Assembly: GCA_035771175.1 (NCBI GenBank)
Contig: CM069606.1
Span: forward strand, 31,704,816 to 31,768,815
Direction: 5' to 3'
DNA: 64,000 nucleotides
Source of the DNA: Paratinospora sagittata
Lineage: Eukaryota > Streptophyta > Magnoliopsida > Ranunculales > Menispermaceae
The notes beneath the pieces are model-generated. The model was not told the origin of the DNA. It saw only the letters and a program-made list of their open reading frames with translations, and made no database searches. Both the position numbers and the translations under genes were made by a program. This document shows, in pieces, positions 48,460 to 59,654 of this stretch (its first letter is position 1; every line of letters begins with the position of its first letter).

Positions 48460-49129
48460 GTTGTTGCTGATGTTCAATTGTGTCGATTTACAGTTGGTGC
48501 TTTGCAGTATGCTACGATTACTAGGCCTGAAATTGCGTTCTCAGTAAATAAGGTCTGTCAATTTATGCAGAACCCTCTACAATCTTATTGGAATGCTGTT
48601 AAACACATTCTAAGGTATCTGAGTGGTTCATTGGATTCTGGTATTCATCTCTTCAAAGGGCTGCCAAACTTGAGCTTATAGCATATTGTGATGCAAACTG
48701 GGGTGCTGATCCTGATGATAGGAGATCAACCTTTGGTAGTTGTATCTTCTTTGGACCAAACCCTGTCACATGGCAGTCTAAGAAGCGAAGTACTATCTCT
48801 CGGTCATCTACAAAAGCAGAATACAGAAGTTTGGCAACTATTATTGCAAGTCTCATTATCTACACCTCCTATGGTATGGTGTGATAATCTCAGTGCCATT
48901 CTCCTTGCTGCACATCCAATTCAACATGCTCGTACAAAGCATATTGAGCTTGATTTGTATTTTGTTCGTGAAAAGGTTATGCAAAAAGCTATTGTGATCA
49001 AGCATCTCCCTTCTAGTATGCAACTTGCTGAGGGCTTAACCAAGGCTATTTCAAGCTCCAAGTTCTCTGATTTTCGTATCAAACTCAATGTGCTAGCTTT
49101 ATCCACTCTGAGTTTGAGGGGGGGGGGGT
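48460..49129 (+). pseudogene. copia A RNase H region, 3' part, and polypurine tract
   Basis: The frame resumes after copia B with C-R-F-T-V-G-A-L-Q-Y-A-T-I-T-R-P and H-I-L-R-Y-L-S-G-S, then after a shift near 48680 with I-Q-H-A-R-T-K-H-I-E-L-D. It ends in a G-run polypurine tract (49118-49128) directly before the 3' LTR. Confidence 0.88.
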
Positions 49130-49396
49130 AATAACGAAGTTAATGTAGTTTTAGTTTGTTAGTCTTGTAGAGTTGTCAGTAAGGTTGTTAGTTAGTTAGA
49201 ATTTCTGTTTCAGCTCAGTTCATAGTATAGCTATAAATATTATGTCAGTCCTGTTCGTTTGTATCTTTTAGTTCTGTAGTGCTGCTTGGTTCTCTTTCTA
49301 TCTGTCTGCACTTCGTCTTCTTTGTCTCTGTTCTTTCTTATCTTTTGATCTCAGTCTTAGTTCTTTGCTTACGATATTCAATTTCTTTCTTAGTAT
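49130..49396 (+). repeat. copia A 3' LTR
   Basis: It begins AATAACGAAG after the polypurine tract and ends TTAGTAT before the target duplication TGGAT. It lacks the 21-bp duplication of the 5' LTR. Confidence 0.9.
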
Positions 49397-49862
49397 TGGA
49401 TAACGTGAAAAATTAAGTAGTGTTAATACCTAATATTGTTGAGTTTTATTTATTAAATTTCTTCTACTTTCTTTTTTTGATATATAAAAAAAATAACACT
49501 TGAAAATCTTGACTTTTAAAGTTGTATTTTTATGATTTATAATTTGTATTTATTAGTTTTTTAATATTGTTTATTATAATTGAAACATTGATATATTTAG
49601 TTTGTGGACTGGGGTGCTTGACATTGTTATGTGATAAGGTAAGCATCCGTTTAAATAGCTTAAGGTTGTTTATATTTGATGTTTTTCAATTCATTAGTTA
49701 TATTTTTTTTTTTTGGAATTGATGTAAAAAAAAATATATTTTTTTTATTTATTTATAAAAAAGTGAAGCTTACGGCTCACACTGCCTTGAGGCTCACACC
49801 TTGTCTCACGTAGGAAAATTGTCTCAATTACGCCTCACAAAATTTGAAACTTTGGTTTTGGC

Positions 49863-50579
49863 TGTAAAAGAAAGCTTATAGATGTGAACTTCATATAAGT
49901 ATGGGCATGAATTTGGTGGGAGAAGGAGAGTAAAAGGATCGGTCTTCTGATGGTGTTGCGTAGGTAATGGTTGAGGCATTTGAAGACCAAAGTACTTAGG
50001 TGATTGGGCAAGGTAGGTGGTAGGAAAGTGTTTGAAATTTTTCCAAATTTTATTGCATTTTTAATTGGCTAGACAACTGTTTTTGCTAAAGGGACCATTG
50101 GGCCTTTCATTTTAAATCTTTACAACATTTCTTTTAGTTTCACAAAACTAAGAAGTCTCAAAATCTTAAAACTGATAAAATAAGATTGATTTGAAAAGTA
50201 GAAATTGCAATGGATTGCATGCTTTTAGATATGTGTATTTTTTCTTTTTTATGTCATAAGTTATTCTCTGTTGTGGCTTATTCATCATAAATTATTACTT
50301 TTAACTTTATTGTTTGCTATGAAGTATGAACGCATTTGGTGGCTAGGCTAATCCTACTCTCTACACTAATACATCACCTCTCTCCTATAATCCCTACTCC
50401 ATTTCTCACATAGCCTTGCATGGGCCTAAGCTCCAGCATCAAGACTAAGGGCCTAGCAAAGCTTAGTGGGTCACACGAAATCATAAACAAGTCCATAGTA
50501 CATTAATCATATCTAAGTATTTTGTACATGTACTATGTATGTATTCATATTTACATATAAATATTTTTCATGAAATAAA
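49863..50579 (+). other. intronic stretch between hAT-like elements
   Basis: No gene or clear repeat was recognised. Confidence 0.5.
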
Positions 50580-50587
50580 TGCAGAAC

Positions 50588-51389
50588 CACTGTTTTAAAA
50601 ATCGTTTGAGGCTTGCGCCTCGAGGCGTGCCTTGAGGTGAGGAGCTCAGAAAAAGCCTTGAGGCTTAAGCCTCAATGTCATTTTGCGAGGCTTACGCCTC
50701 ACAGTGTTTAGGCATATGCCTCGAGGCATAGTGAGGCTTAAGCCTCAAATTTTCTATGTTAAAATTCATTTTTTTCGAAAAAATTTAAAATAAATTTATA
50801 TTTATGGCTTTTATATTATTATAACCAATCATATGTTGTTAAGACTTTCATTTGAGATAAACTAAAGCCTGTACTCTTAAATGGCCGAGGCCATCTTTTA
50901 ATATCTTTAAATTTGTTAACAATAGTACAAATACTAAGTTTACTAACCTAATAGTTTAAAACTTTTAACATAGTATTTTAATTGCAATTTGTATAAACTA
51001 ATAAATTAGGAGAAATGACAAAGACCTAATATTTTTACAATGTATTTGCTAACTTTTTTATTTGTTCATGCTTTTAATAGCTTAAAACTTAAAATTTGGA
51101 AAGCTTAGCATATGATTTGTACTCATTTAGTTCTTAAATGTGTTAATGACAATTAAGATAAATAATATATTAAGAGAAATCACTCAAGTATTCTACACAA
51201 ATAAAACTAATTTACATTTTTTTGTTATTTTAGTTGTTTCTTCTTCTATTATTGATACTTGTAATTTTTTAGATTTTTTAAAAGTATTTAGTAATTGTTT
51301 AATGTATTTTCTTTAAAAATGTGAGGCTTACGCCCTCGCCTCCTAAAGGTAAACCGCTTCGATTATACCTCACGCTTTTTTAAACCTTG
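50588..51389. mobile_element. hAT-like MITE related to the outer element
   Basis: The left end CACTGTTTTAAAAATCG and the right end (reversed CAAGGTTTAAAAAAGCG) are flanked by TGCAGAAC (50580-50587) and TGCACAGC (51390-51397), six of eight bases matching. Subterminal palindromes of the GAGGCTTAAGCCTC type (50650-50750) resemble those of the element at 29379. The interior is non-coding. Confidence 0.65.
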
Positions 51390-51397
51390 TGCACAGC

Positions 51398-53465
51398 TAA
51401 TCCTTTTATTTGTACCTTTACAATTCCATACCCTCACATAGAGCAACTCTGAATCATTTGTTAGATGTGAAATAATCAAGCACAAGTATGGTGGAATTAA
51501 CACCCTAGGGTACACACCCGCAGAATGGGTTATGATTCTTATGAACACATCTCATGAGTCATGCCTTAAATTGTTATGCTTGCTTTTGGTTTTTTGCTTA
51601 GATTAACTACCCATCATGCATGAAAATCCTAAATTCAACAAATAGTATGAACACATATTTCATAGGTACGTTCCACTGCTCTTATCGGCATGTGCAATTG
51701 TGCATACATAACAACTCACCTATGCTATTGTGCCACTTAATTGGCATTTCTTCTCGACAACAATTCTTTGGACTTCATAATTGATAAATGACCTTCTTCA
51801 TATTTTAGTACAAAAGCCCTTCGGGTCAAGGGGAAGATTAAGAAGATGATCTCAAATGGCTTGACCAATTTATAGGAAATGAGGGTGAAATTAGTGTTTT
51901 TGATTTGAACGATAAATATTTTGATTTATAGTTTGATATTTAAGCTTTGAGAATTTGAGATCTTCAATTTATAGTTGAACTTTGAAGATTGAACTTTGAT
52001 TCATGTTTAAAGTGTTACAACAGCATATATATGCCTTTTGTATAGCTAACTCTTGATTTTGGATCAACATATAGTTGTGTTTTGTATAATGTCTGGTGCT
52101 AGCCACTTATGCAAGCTCTTAGATGGTATGCCTCCATGTATCTCATCATTTAATATTTAATAGGTGATGATTGAAGAGATCTTTGAATGAATAGAATCAT
52201 ATACCTATATGTTAAAATTTTAATTTTTTTGAGAAGGTTAAATCATAAATAAACAATTGAAGAATAGAAATTTATACTAGAACCCAACATAATATTGAGA
52301 GAAAATAAATGTCTCTAAAACCACATTTATATATGATTTACATTTGTATCATGAATCTTACGATTCATCGATCCAAATCCTAATTCAGTTCAGTGGGACC
52401 CCCAATGCTTTATTTGTAATTCATGATTTTGACCACCATCCTAATTAATATAAGAAAAATGCTAACGACAGACATTTTCGTACAGGACATGAATGTGTTC
52501 TTGCTTTGCGATTATGTTCCCTAGGATGTTGATAGCGTCATGCTTGTGCTTGATCATTGCACTTTTGGTGGATGGATTGGGAGCTGCTCTATTTGAGCAT
52601 GTGAAATCGTAAATGAATGGATAAAGAGAATGGTTGTGCATTTATTTAATGGAAAATGTGTGTTTGTGTGTGTATACTTACAATTATAAATGGTATTGAT
52701 TAATTGTAAAGTATATCTGATTCACTGTGGACTTGTTTATGATTTCCAAGTAACCCAATGAGCTTTTCTCACCTATATTGCGATTCAAATACAATGATGG
52801 TGCAAAATTGGAGAGGTAAAATTGCAGATCCAGTGTGCGTTCCTTCCCTGGATCCTGTAATAGCAGGGGTTCTCATGCACTAGGTATGCCCCTTTTTACG
52901 CTTTATGGAGTTCGATGCATGCATTTCAGAAACAGCTTCATAGAGTAATAGATCTCAAGCTAATTTTAGTATGGATATCTTAAGGTGACCACTTCATCCA
53001 TAAAATTTAGGACCGTAACAATCTATACTTTCCAAGACCTTGCTTTAGGTTGACCATTGCTTATAATGGCCTTTTTTCTTCTAATTTTTGTTTTCTTTCA
53101 GATATTTATATCTAGAAAGATCTTTGCTTATTATTAATTTGCAGCTTGCTATTAGCACCCATAATAGAATTTGCACTTGACCTACATGCTTTAGTTAGTT
53201 GTATTTTCATGCCAATGTAGGTAAGATGCTTCCTACCTCTCTTCAACAAAAGATATTTATTCTTTAATGGACTTTAAGCTTGAAGTAGATGATAGCGTTT
53301 CTGTTCTCTGTATTGTTGATGAAGTCTTTTGCTAAAATCTGGTTCATATGTCCCGTGCTCATTAATATCCTGCGAGAACTCACATTTCCCCCTTCATTTG
53401 AAAGAGTTTCAAATAAAGACACTCTCTGTATGATAGTTCCTGAGAAATCCTTGACCTTTTTAAAG
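51398..53465 (+). other. 3' part of intron 4, no recognised gene
   Basis: AT-rich intronic sequence. It ends with the U12-type branch site (53447-53456) and the acceptor AAAG at 53465. Confidence 0.5.
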
Positions 53466-53505
53466 ATATTGCATTGCTGATATGTCATACTACAAGACAG
53501 GCAAG
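53466..53505 (+). CDS. FRA10AC1: FRA10AC1-like exon 5
   Basis: This 40-base exon encodes Y-C-I-A-D-M-S-Y-Y-K-T-G-K. It follows the U12-type intron and completes the Glu codon split by it. The family usually has a basic residue (R or K) where the first Tyr of S-Y-Y-K stands. The donor GTAAGA is U2-type and the exit phase is 0. Confidence 0.93.
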
Positions 53506-54550
53506 GTAAGATTCATACTTATAGCATTCAGCCTTAACAAGATTTACTTAAATGTTTGATACTCTATGCCCTTGTGAGCATACATCCCCAACAAGTAGCA
53601 CATAGTTTTTATTACAGTTAGCCTGTTTTCTTGTGGGAATTGAACTGTTCATAGGTTGCTAGATCCTTTTGGTCCACAGACATGCTTTGAATGAAGGGTC
53701 TCATGCCAATTCAAGCAAAAAGACATTTGGCTTTTCAATAAACTTTAGTGTTTTATTACTTCTATGAAGTGAAACTGCAAGCTTTTATTTTATTAGATAT
53801 TTTTTTTTCTCAGTTCGTTTTAGTAGGAAATGTGACAGAGAGTTCTAATTTGATCCGATAATATTTTTAATTGTTACTTGTCCTTTGTTTATGACATACT
53901 TTTAGAAAAACATCTTAAGTTCCCTTGCCATAAACTTGGGGATTTTATTGATTTTTTGATTCATGGGCATAGTAAGTTGTCTTATCTTCATTAAGTTGCT
54001 GTGGTTATCATTTCATTCATAGTAAAAGTCGATGGATAGGGAGCTTGATGCACATTAGAAATTTCATTTTTTTTTTTCTTTTTGTATTTTTCTTTCCTTG
54101 ATAACATAATTCTAAATTGAATATGATCTTGAACATGGTCATTTAATTTTGATCAGTTTGCTTTCTATTCTCTATTCTTGCTTACCTTCTTTCTTCATAT
54201 TCATCATATGAAGTGAAAAACCAAATGGAAGTTATTACCAAGAACCCTTAACATTTTGCCTTTTTTCCTTGGATCAAAGAAATGTATGCCTTTTCTTTCT
54301 TAAGATTTTACCCTTATCATGCTCATGACAACAACCCTTACTGCTTTTTAAGATCTTGAATAATGTCAAGATCTTAGAGACTCCATAGCCAAGGAACTTG
54401 TAATTCTTGTGTCTAAACAACTTAGACGCAATGAGAAGACATGCATGCCACTGCTGTGGGTTCCAGATGTCGTTTTTCACCGGAGTGCTTAGTTTTTGCC
54501 AGTCATTCAGATTAGAGTTTAAGTGTTTTACATTGTCATACGTTAATGGC
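53506..54550 (+). other. start of intron 5, no recognised feature
   Basis: AT-rich intronic sequence without coding resemblance. Confidence 0.5.
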
Positions 54551-54564
54551 AGCGGAGATATTCA

Positions 54565-54975
54565 AATTTGCTAATCTACAAGTAGGAATGCTAACCACCG
54601 ATCTTGCAACATCAGGCAGGTAGGCTAAGGGCACTTTTGATGCGAACACCATCATCTTCTCAACCCATCACATTGTAGCCTCGCTTGAACTACTATACTC
54701 TGGTAATGGTGAATAGTAAGATTTCCTTGCTAACACGATAATTGAATATTGAGTAAACCGTCAATGTGGCTAAAGCATATGATTGCTAAATGCAAATGAA
54801 TGAAGCGAGAGGTAGTCAGAGAACGTTGTACAAGAGATTACCTCCACTTGCAAATCTACTTGTAGGAAAACATATACGCTAACAACTGATCTTGCAGCAA
54901 CAATGTGGCTAATACATATTATTGCTGAATGCAAACAAATGAAGCGAGAGGTAGTCATGAGAAGGTTTTATAGGA
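54565..54975. repeat. degenerate tandem repeat (about 140-bp period)
   Basis: The phrase GAATGAAGCGAGAGGTAGTCA and its surroundings occur at about 54790 and, slightly changed, at about 54938. The phrase CTACAAGTAGG...CCGATCTTGCA (54577-54608) recurs as CTACTTGTAGG...CTGATCTTGCA (54855-54896). Confidence 0.65.
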
Positions 54976-55239
54976 GAATTAATTTCTTTATTCTTATACA
55001 AACTTATTAGAATGCAAATAGGAGACTAACAAAACTCATGAAGAAGGCAGTGAGTGGGAGTGGTGGGCAACATACATCTTGGTAAATCGTAAACCTCAAG
55101 GGTGGTTAAGCTTTTGGTAGTGTCTACATAAATTGCTGAGAAAAACCATGGTATATGTGAGAGAGAGTTGGAGAAGGGAGAAAAGAAAATATCCAAATGC
55201 TGTTAGCCTGTTAGGGACATTCAAGAACTTCTTGTCAGT

Positions 55240-56450
55240 AGATGCACCTATCTTGATTCTTGAGCAACAATAGAATTAAGGACGAGGTTGGCCTCATCAA
55301 TGGAACGTAGTAGTGGTCATCTGTAGATAAATGACAAAGCAAGTTGGGATGTAATTAAAAATGTGTTTCCAATGGGTTCGGCAAGGCGCATGATGATATT
55401 CGAAGTATGTGTGGACAGAGCAATCATGTGGTGTTCTAATTTTGGAGAAAAATACATTACTCTAAATGATTTCTCCAAGTTCTGCGATGAGATGGTTAAC
55501 CAATTGTGAGAGTGGAGTCAAGATATTCATTGGGAGGACACAATGTTCCAAAGTATGAATAGATGGATAAGGATAGTTGGCCTCCTTTGAACTCGTCGAA
55601 CATTCATGTTTTTGAGGTGATTGGAGCAAGATATGGTGGTCTTATTGAAGTTGATGAAAAAACTTTAAATCTGGAGCATTTAAATGATGCTCAAATTCGT
55701 GTAGAGGGATTCAATAATGGCTTTCCCCCAACCACAATTGATATTTTTTCTTGGGCAAAATTAACAAAATTTTTATATTTTGCCAATCCTTGATAGATGT
55801 TTTATGAACATGACCAGCTATGCGGGTGAATGGCACATCAAGGAATACCACAATGATGATTAGAATTCAGTTCAGGTTAGAAATTGCTGCTCTCATGGGC
55901 TTAGGTCGGTAGTTGGAGAAGATGATGATTGGCAACGTATGTCACTGATGGCCGGATGAGGTAGAAGCTTGGTGGGTGAAAGGTTTGACAAGACACAAAA
56001 GGATAGGCAGCCTCATCGCAAAGATGACTACAACTTGGAAGGTGGCACGAATTAGATGACAAAGTGCAGATACAACGCATTGCCCCATATTCACAAGAAA
56101 AACATCCATCCTATCATAATCATAAGGAAGTTGGCCCTTTGATGAAGAATGTTGGATCCTACAAGCTATGGTCAAGAACTTAGAAAGTGTCTCGTCATTG
56201 TGATTGATGAAAGGGACCAAGTAGTTGTAGTGGCAACATCAACCGAAGTAGCAGCTTGGAACCATCCCTGAAGTCAAATGGCATCTTTCTATAAGCCTAT
56301 GCATTAAAAACTCAAAAGCAAATTAGGAATGACATAAGCACTCGATGGAGAAAGCTAGCTTGTTGGTGTTGCAGCTTGGGTAAGAAAGGCTGCTTCTAGG
56401 AGGCTAGGAAAAATTTTACGTTGGTGCCTTATCCTCCAATGACCTTTGCT
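55240..56450 (+). mobile_element. L1-like LINE ORF1 remnant
   Basis: Plus-strand frames resemble the DUF4283-type ORF1 of plant L1: W-I-R-I-V (near 55560), then V-I-G-A-R-Y-G-G-L-I-E-V-D-E-K-T-L-N at 55620-55675. There are stops before and after. The part beyond 56200 is less clear. Confidence 0.6.
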
Positions 56451-56575
56451 TATGGGTTCTCTCATCTACATGTCCGTTTTGTTGGTGGTCTAGGTGTGTT
56501 GTTCTTGTGCCTCAACATGGTATACTATGTTGCTATAAACACACATATTTGAGGATCTAAAGCCTAGGTTCAGAG

Positions 56576-57146
56576 CGGTGTTTTGAAGGCATCGCCTAGG
56601 CATTTTAGGGAGAAAATGCCTAGGCGTTGTGCTAGGCAGGCAGTGGGGGTTTGTGCAAATATTTAAAAGGTTTAGGGGGGTCTCTCTAATTGAAAAAAGG
56701 CTTTAAAAACAGAAACGCACTCCTTTCTATAATAAACCCTCAAACCTTTCTCTCCCTAAGCCCATCCTTTCCATTTGCTCTAACCAAGAAATGTCGTCGA
56801 AATCTCCAGCGACCGTCGGCGACCCTCCGGCGATAGATATTTGAGTTTTGTACTTTTGAACCTTTTGGATAATGTGTATTGTGGCATGAATTAATGTTTT
56901 GTAGACATGATTTTAATTAATATGAAGTGTTTTTCATCATTTTATAAAAATTTAACATTTATTATAGAATACAATTATATATATCTAGAATTCTATATAT
57001 AAACTGCTCAAGGACATGTAAATGATTAATTAATTATCTAGGGACCTATAAATAAATATTTTTTATCGCTTAGGCCATGTCTAGGCTACGCCTCACCTAG
57101 ACAGGGCAAATTGCCTAGACATCGCCTTGACACCTTAAAAACACTG
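56576..57146. mobile_element. hAT-like MITE, family 1, copy 3
   Basis: The left end is CGGTGTTTTGAAGGC and the right end, reversed, CAGTGTTTTTAAGGTG. The flanks GTTCAGAG (56568-56575) and GTTTAGAG (57147-57154) are an 8-bp duplication with one mismatch. The interior matches copy 2 in opposite orientation, and GCCTAGGC subterminal motifs are present. Confidence 0.85.
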
Positions 57147-57269
57147 GTTTAGAGTTTAGTTGATGACTAGGGGAAAAAATATTGACTTTCGATCTTCCAA
57201 AAATCCTTAGGTTCTGGTAGATATGTTTACTTAAATTTTTTTGATAAGTAGGTTACTTAGATCACCTCA

Positions 57270-57345
57270 CCTCAACTCAACTCAACTCAACAAAGACTTT
57301 TTCCAATTACACGGGGTCGCCTACAAGAATTTGCTTTCTCCATTT
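57270..57345 (+). repeat. short dispersed repeat, second copy
   Basis: It is related to 17399-17500 (CTCAACTCAACTC followed by an ACACGGGGTCGCCTACAAGAA segment). Confidence 0.5.
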
Positions 57346-57760
57346 GTTACAAGTAGACTAGAGAAAAATATCAAATTGGCTCCTTAGGAAGTATGGTGAG
57401 TGTATATTTGGTGATGAGGCATTAAGAAATCAATTGTAAATTGGACTTCTTATAATATTGCTAGAACTCTAGAAACAATAATGGAATAAATTAAAATCAT
57501 AACATGCAAATTTACCAGACATAGAATAGCTTTGACATTTGATATGATAAAATCAATTGGAATTACAGCCTTTGAAAATTGGTGCGACTCCAATGTGAGA
57601 CTTGCGTACTTTATGGGAAAATTTGTACTTTCTAATATTTAATGATGAGATTTTTTTTTGGAATTTTTTTTTTTCGTGTGTTTTGGGTTATGGAAAAATG
57701 GAGAGCTTAGATGATGTATGCTAAATTGTAGAACAGTCTGCTATATAGATATTTATTTCT

Positions 57761-58039
57761 TGAAAATTAGAAAGAAAATAAACTCTATATGCTAGAGCAT
57801 ATTCTTCACAGAAGACTAATGGTTTTAAAATAGGAAATCAGTGAATCCCAACTTCAGGAACTTATTGTGATGTTTCACCTGATTGGAAATATTTGTTTTT
57901 GAAAATTAGAAAGAAAATAAACTCTGTATGCTAGAGCATATTCTTCACAGAAGACTATTGGTTTTAAAATAGGAAATCAGTGAATCCCACCTTCAGGAAC
58001 TTATTGTGATGTTTCACCTGATTGGAAATATTTGTTTTT
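57761..58039 (+). repeat. 139-bp tandem duplication
   Basis: Two copies (57761-57899 and 57900-58039) differ at about three positions. The unit begins TGAAAATTAGAAAG and ends GGAAATATTTGTTTTT. The duplication is recent and lies within intron 5. Confidence 0.92.
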
Positions 58040-58116
58040 GAGTGTGATAATTTTAAATATGGTATGAAATTTTCAATATGAATAACAATAAAAAAATCTA
58101 TTGGTTTTGAAACTAA

Positions 58117-58364
58117 GGGCCTCTTTGGTATGTAATTTAAAAACAATTTGTTGTTTTAAAATCCAAGATTCTTTGAAAATGTGTTTGGTTGGACTGTTTT
58201 CAAAAAACTCAAAAGCTGGTTTTAAATTTAACTTTAAGATTTGTAAAGAAAACAAAAATACAAATAAAAGTTGTTTTCTTTGTTTTCTAAAAGTAAACTC
58301 TAAAAACAACTTCCTAAAAAAGTATTCTTAAAATTAATTTTTAAATTTGATACCAAATGGACCC
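58117..58364. mobile_element. Tourist-like (PIF/Harbinger) MITE, 248 bp
   Basis: The ends are GGGCCTCTTTGGTATGTAAT and, reversed, GGGTCCATTTGGTATCAAAT, which are imperfect terminal inverted repeats of the GGGCC-TTTGG type. TAA flanks both sides (58114-58116 and 58365-58367), the three-base duplication of this superfamily. Confidence 0.8.
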
Positions 58365-58884
58365 TAAATTTTCAGCAGATGTATCTTTTATGATCAAAAT
58401 TCTGTTGTCTTTATTTTAAGGAGAAATTTTTTGAATGATGTACTTGTTGAGCCTCTCTTTTTAATCCATTGGTTTGTTAGTTGGCATTCTTTGATGGTTC
58501 TCAGATGTGATTGTTGGAGTGCACAAGTATTTAAAGGAAAATGTGCCTACAGCATTCGTCTCTAGTTCTTGACTATCTCTTTGGTTATGACCTCTTCAAT
58601 TGCAACTAGGCTTTCAAGCTTGCTTCTTGTAGTTTCTGTAAACAAACAAGCATGTATAAGAGGCTTTTGCCCTCTTAGTCTGATCTTTTTTTAATTGGTT
58701 GAAAATTTAAGGATGAGCTGCTGACTTTTTCAATCTTGAATCCTTTGCGACAAATGCAAGGGTGACACAATTTTGCATTCCTATTATGCAGGGCATAGGT
58801 TTGCTGCTAACATCTTATGTCATGTTCTTTGCTTCCATGTGGCTGTGTAGTTCTAGTGACCTTACTGGTGTTTCTTCTCCACAG

Positions 58885-58930
58885 ATAGGTCTAAGATGGA
58901 GGACAGAAAAAGAGGTTATATCTGGGAAAG
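58885..58930 (+). CDS. FRA10AC1: FRA10AC1-like exon 6
   Basis: The exon encodes I-G-L-R-W-R-T-E-K-E-V-I-S-G-K plus the first base of the next Gly codon. The acceptor is TTCTCCACAG and the donor GTGACC. The family continues with a Q-F-x-C-G-N-K-x-C motif, which was not found downstream in this window. Confidence 0.93.
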
Positions 58931-59654
58931 GTGACCAGTGCCTTCTACTTTAGTTTTGTTTTATTCTGTACTCCTTTTGGTGGCAATGCACTGTGTTTAT
59001 CTAGGTCCACCTTACTGTTAAATAACATTCTGGATTTTTTTTTTCTTAGATTCATTGAAAAAGTAATTGTTTGTGTTATGTGTTAGTGGCCATGGGTAGT
59101 TTTACATTAGCTGTTTTTGTATTCAGACTTATTATTGGTCATTGAATTGAAGTTCAGTGACTAAATGGATATTTTTGTAATTCAAATGCTTGGTGGTGCT
59201 ATGCAAAGGATAAGCAGAAGTCCAACTTATGGTACTTCCTGAAATGGGTAAGAAGCATAGTCTTTGCGGGAAAGAAGAACTTCACAATTTTTGCATAGAT
59301 GCTAAAATATCTAGATTTATTATTAATATAAGCTAAAAACTTATATAGATAGACACTTTAAGTCTTTAAATACATAGAAATATCCATAAACGACGTAACA
59401 AAATCAATCTTGTTAAATGGTTGATGAATTTGAAATGGTGGCTTTTGGTCTTAATCCCTTTTCTGTATTTTGATTTTCAATTTTGCATTGCCTTGCATCT
59501 CGACCATATATTTTCTTAGTTTGACATTCCACCCTACTTAATTTATTAGTTTATTATTTAAATGTATTATTTTTTCATCTTGTTTTATAGGATTTTAACT
59601 AAAAGACGATGGCTTGGGAACTCTTTCAATGTGTATTTAAGTTTCCGTCTCATT
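58931..59654 (+). other. start of intron 6, no recognised feature
   Basis: AT-rich intronic DNA. No candidate for the next exon (C-x4-C motif) was seen. Confidence 0.5.

Larger units (their letters stand above)
31069..49396 (+). mobile_element. copia A, an LTR retrotransposon split by copia B
   Basis: Two LTRs (31069-31356 and 49130-49396) flank a plus-strand copia polyprotein in the order gag, PR, INT, RT, RNase H. The target duplication is TGGAT (31064-31068 and 49397-49401). Removing copia B and its 5-bp duplication leaves about 4.8 kb, a normal copia length. The LTR ends are AATAA(G/C)GAAG...TTAGTAT (or TAATAA...TTAGTA), not TG...CA. The LTRs differ at roughly 15 sites plus a 21-bp indel, so this is an old insertion. 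Confidence 0.9.
29379..49854. mobile_element. outer hAT-like element carrying all the nested insertions
   Basis: The left end CATTGTTTTGAAAATC and the right end (reversed CAAAGTTTCAAATTTTG) are degenerate terminal inverted repeats. The flanks GTTGTGGC (29371-29378) and GTTTTGGC (49855-49862) are an 8-bp duplication with one mismatch. GAGGCTTACACC-type subterminal repeats occur at both ends (29400-29585 and 49770-49840). Removing the inner insertions and their duplications leaves about 1.08 kb of non-coding sequence, a normal MITE size. Confidence 0.7.
27241..53465 (+). other. U12-type (minor spliceosome) intron 4, 26.2 kb, TE-filled
   Basis: The 5' splice site GTATCCTTTG matches the U12 GT-AG consensus RTATCCTTT. 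Just before the acceptor, ATCCTTGACC (53447-53456) matches the U12 branch consensus TTCCTTRAY at all but its first base, with the branch A at 53454, 11 nt before the AG end. There is no long polypyrimidine tract. Splicing restores G-A/A as a Glu codon (K-E-Y-C). The intron contains the nested transposon stack plus further hAT-like MITEs. Confidence 0.88.
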
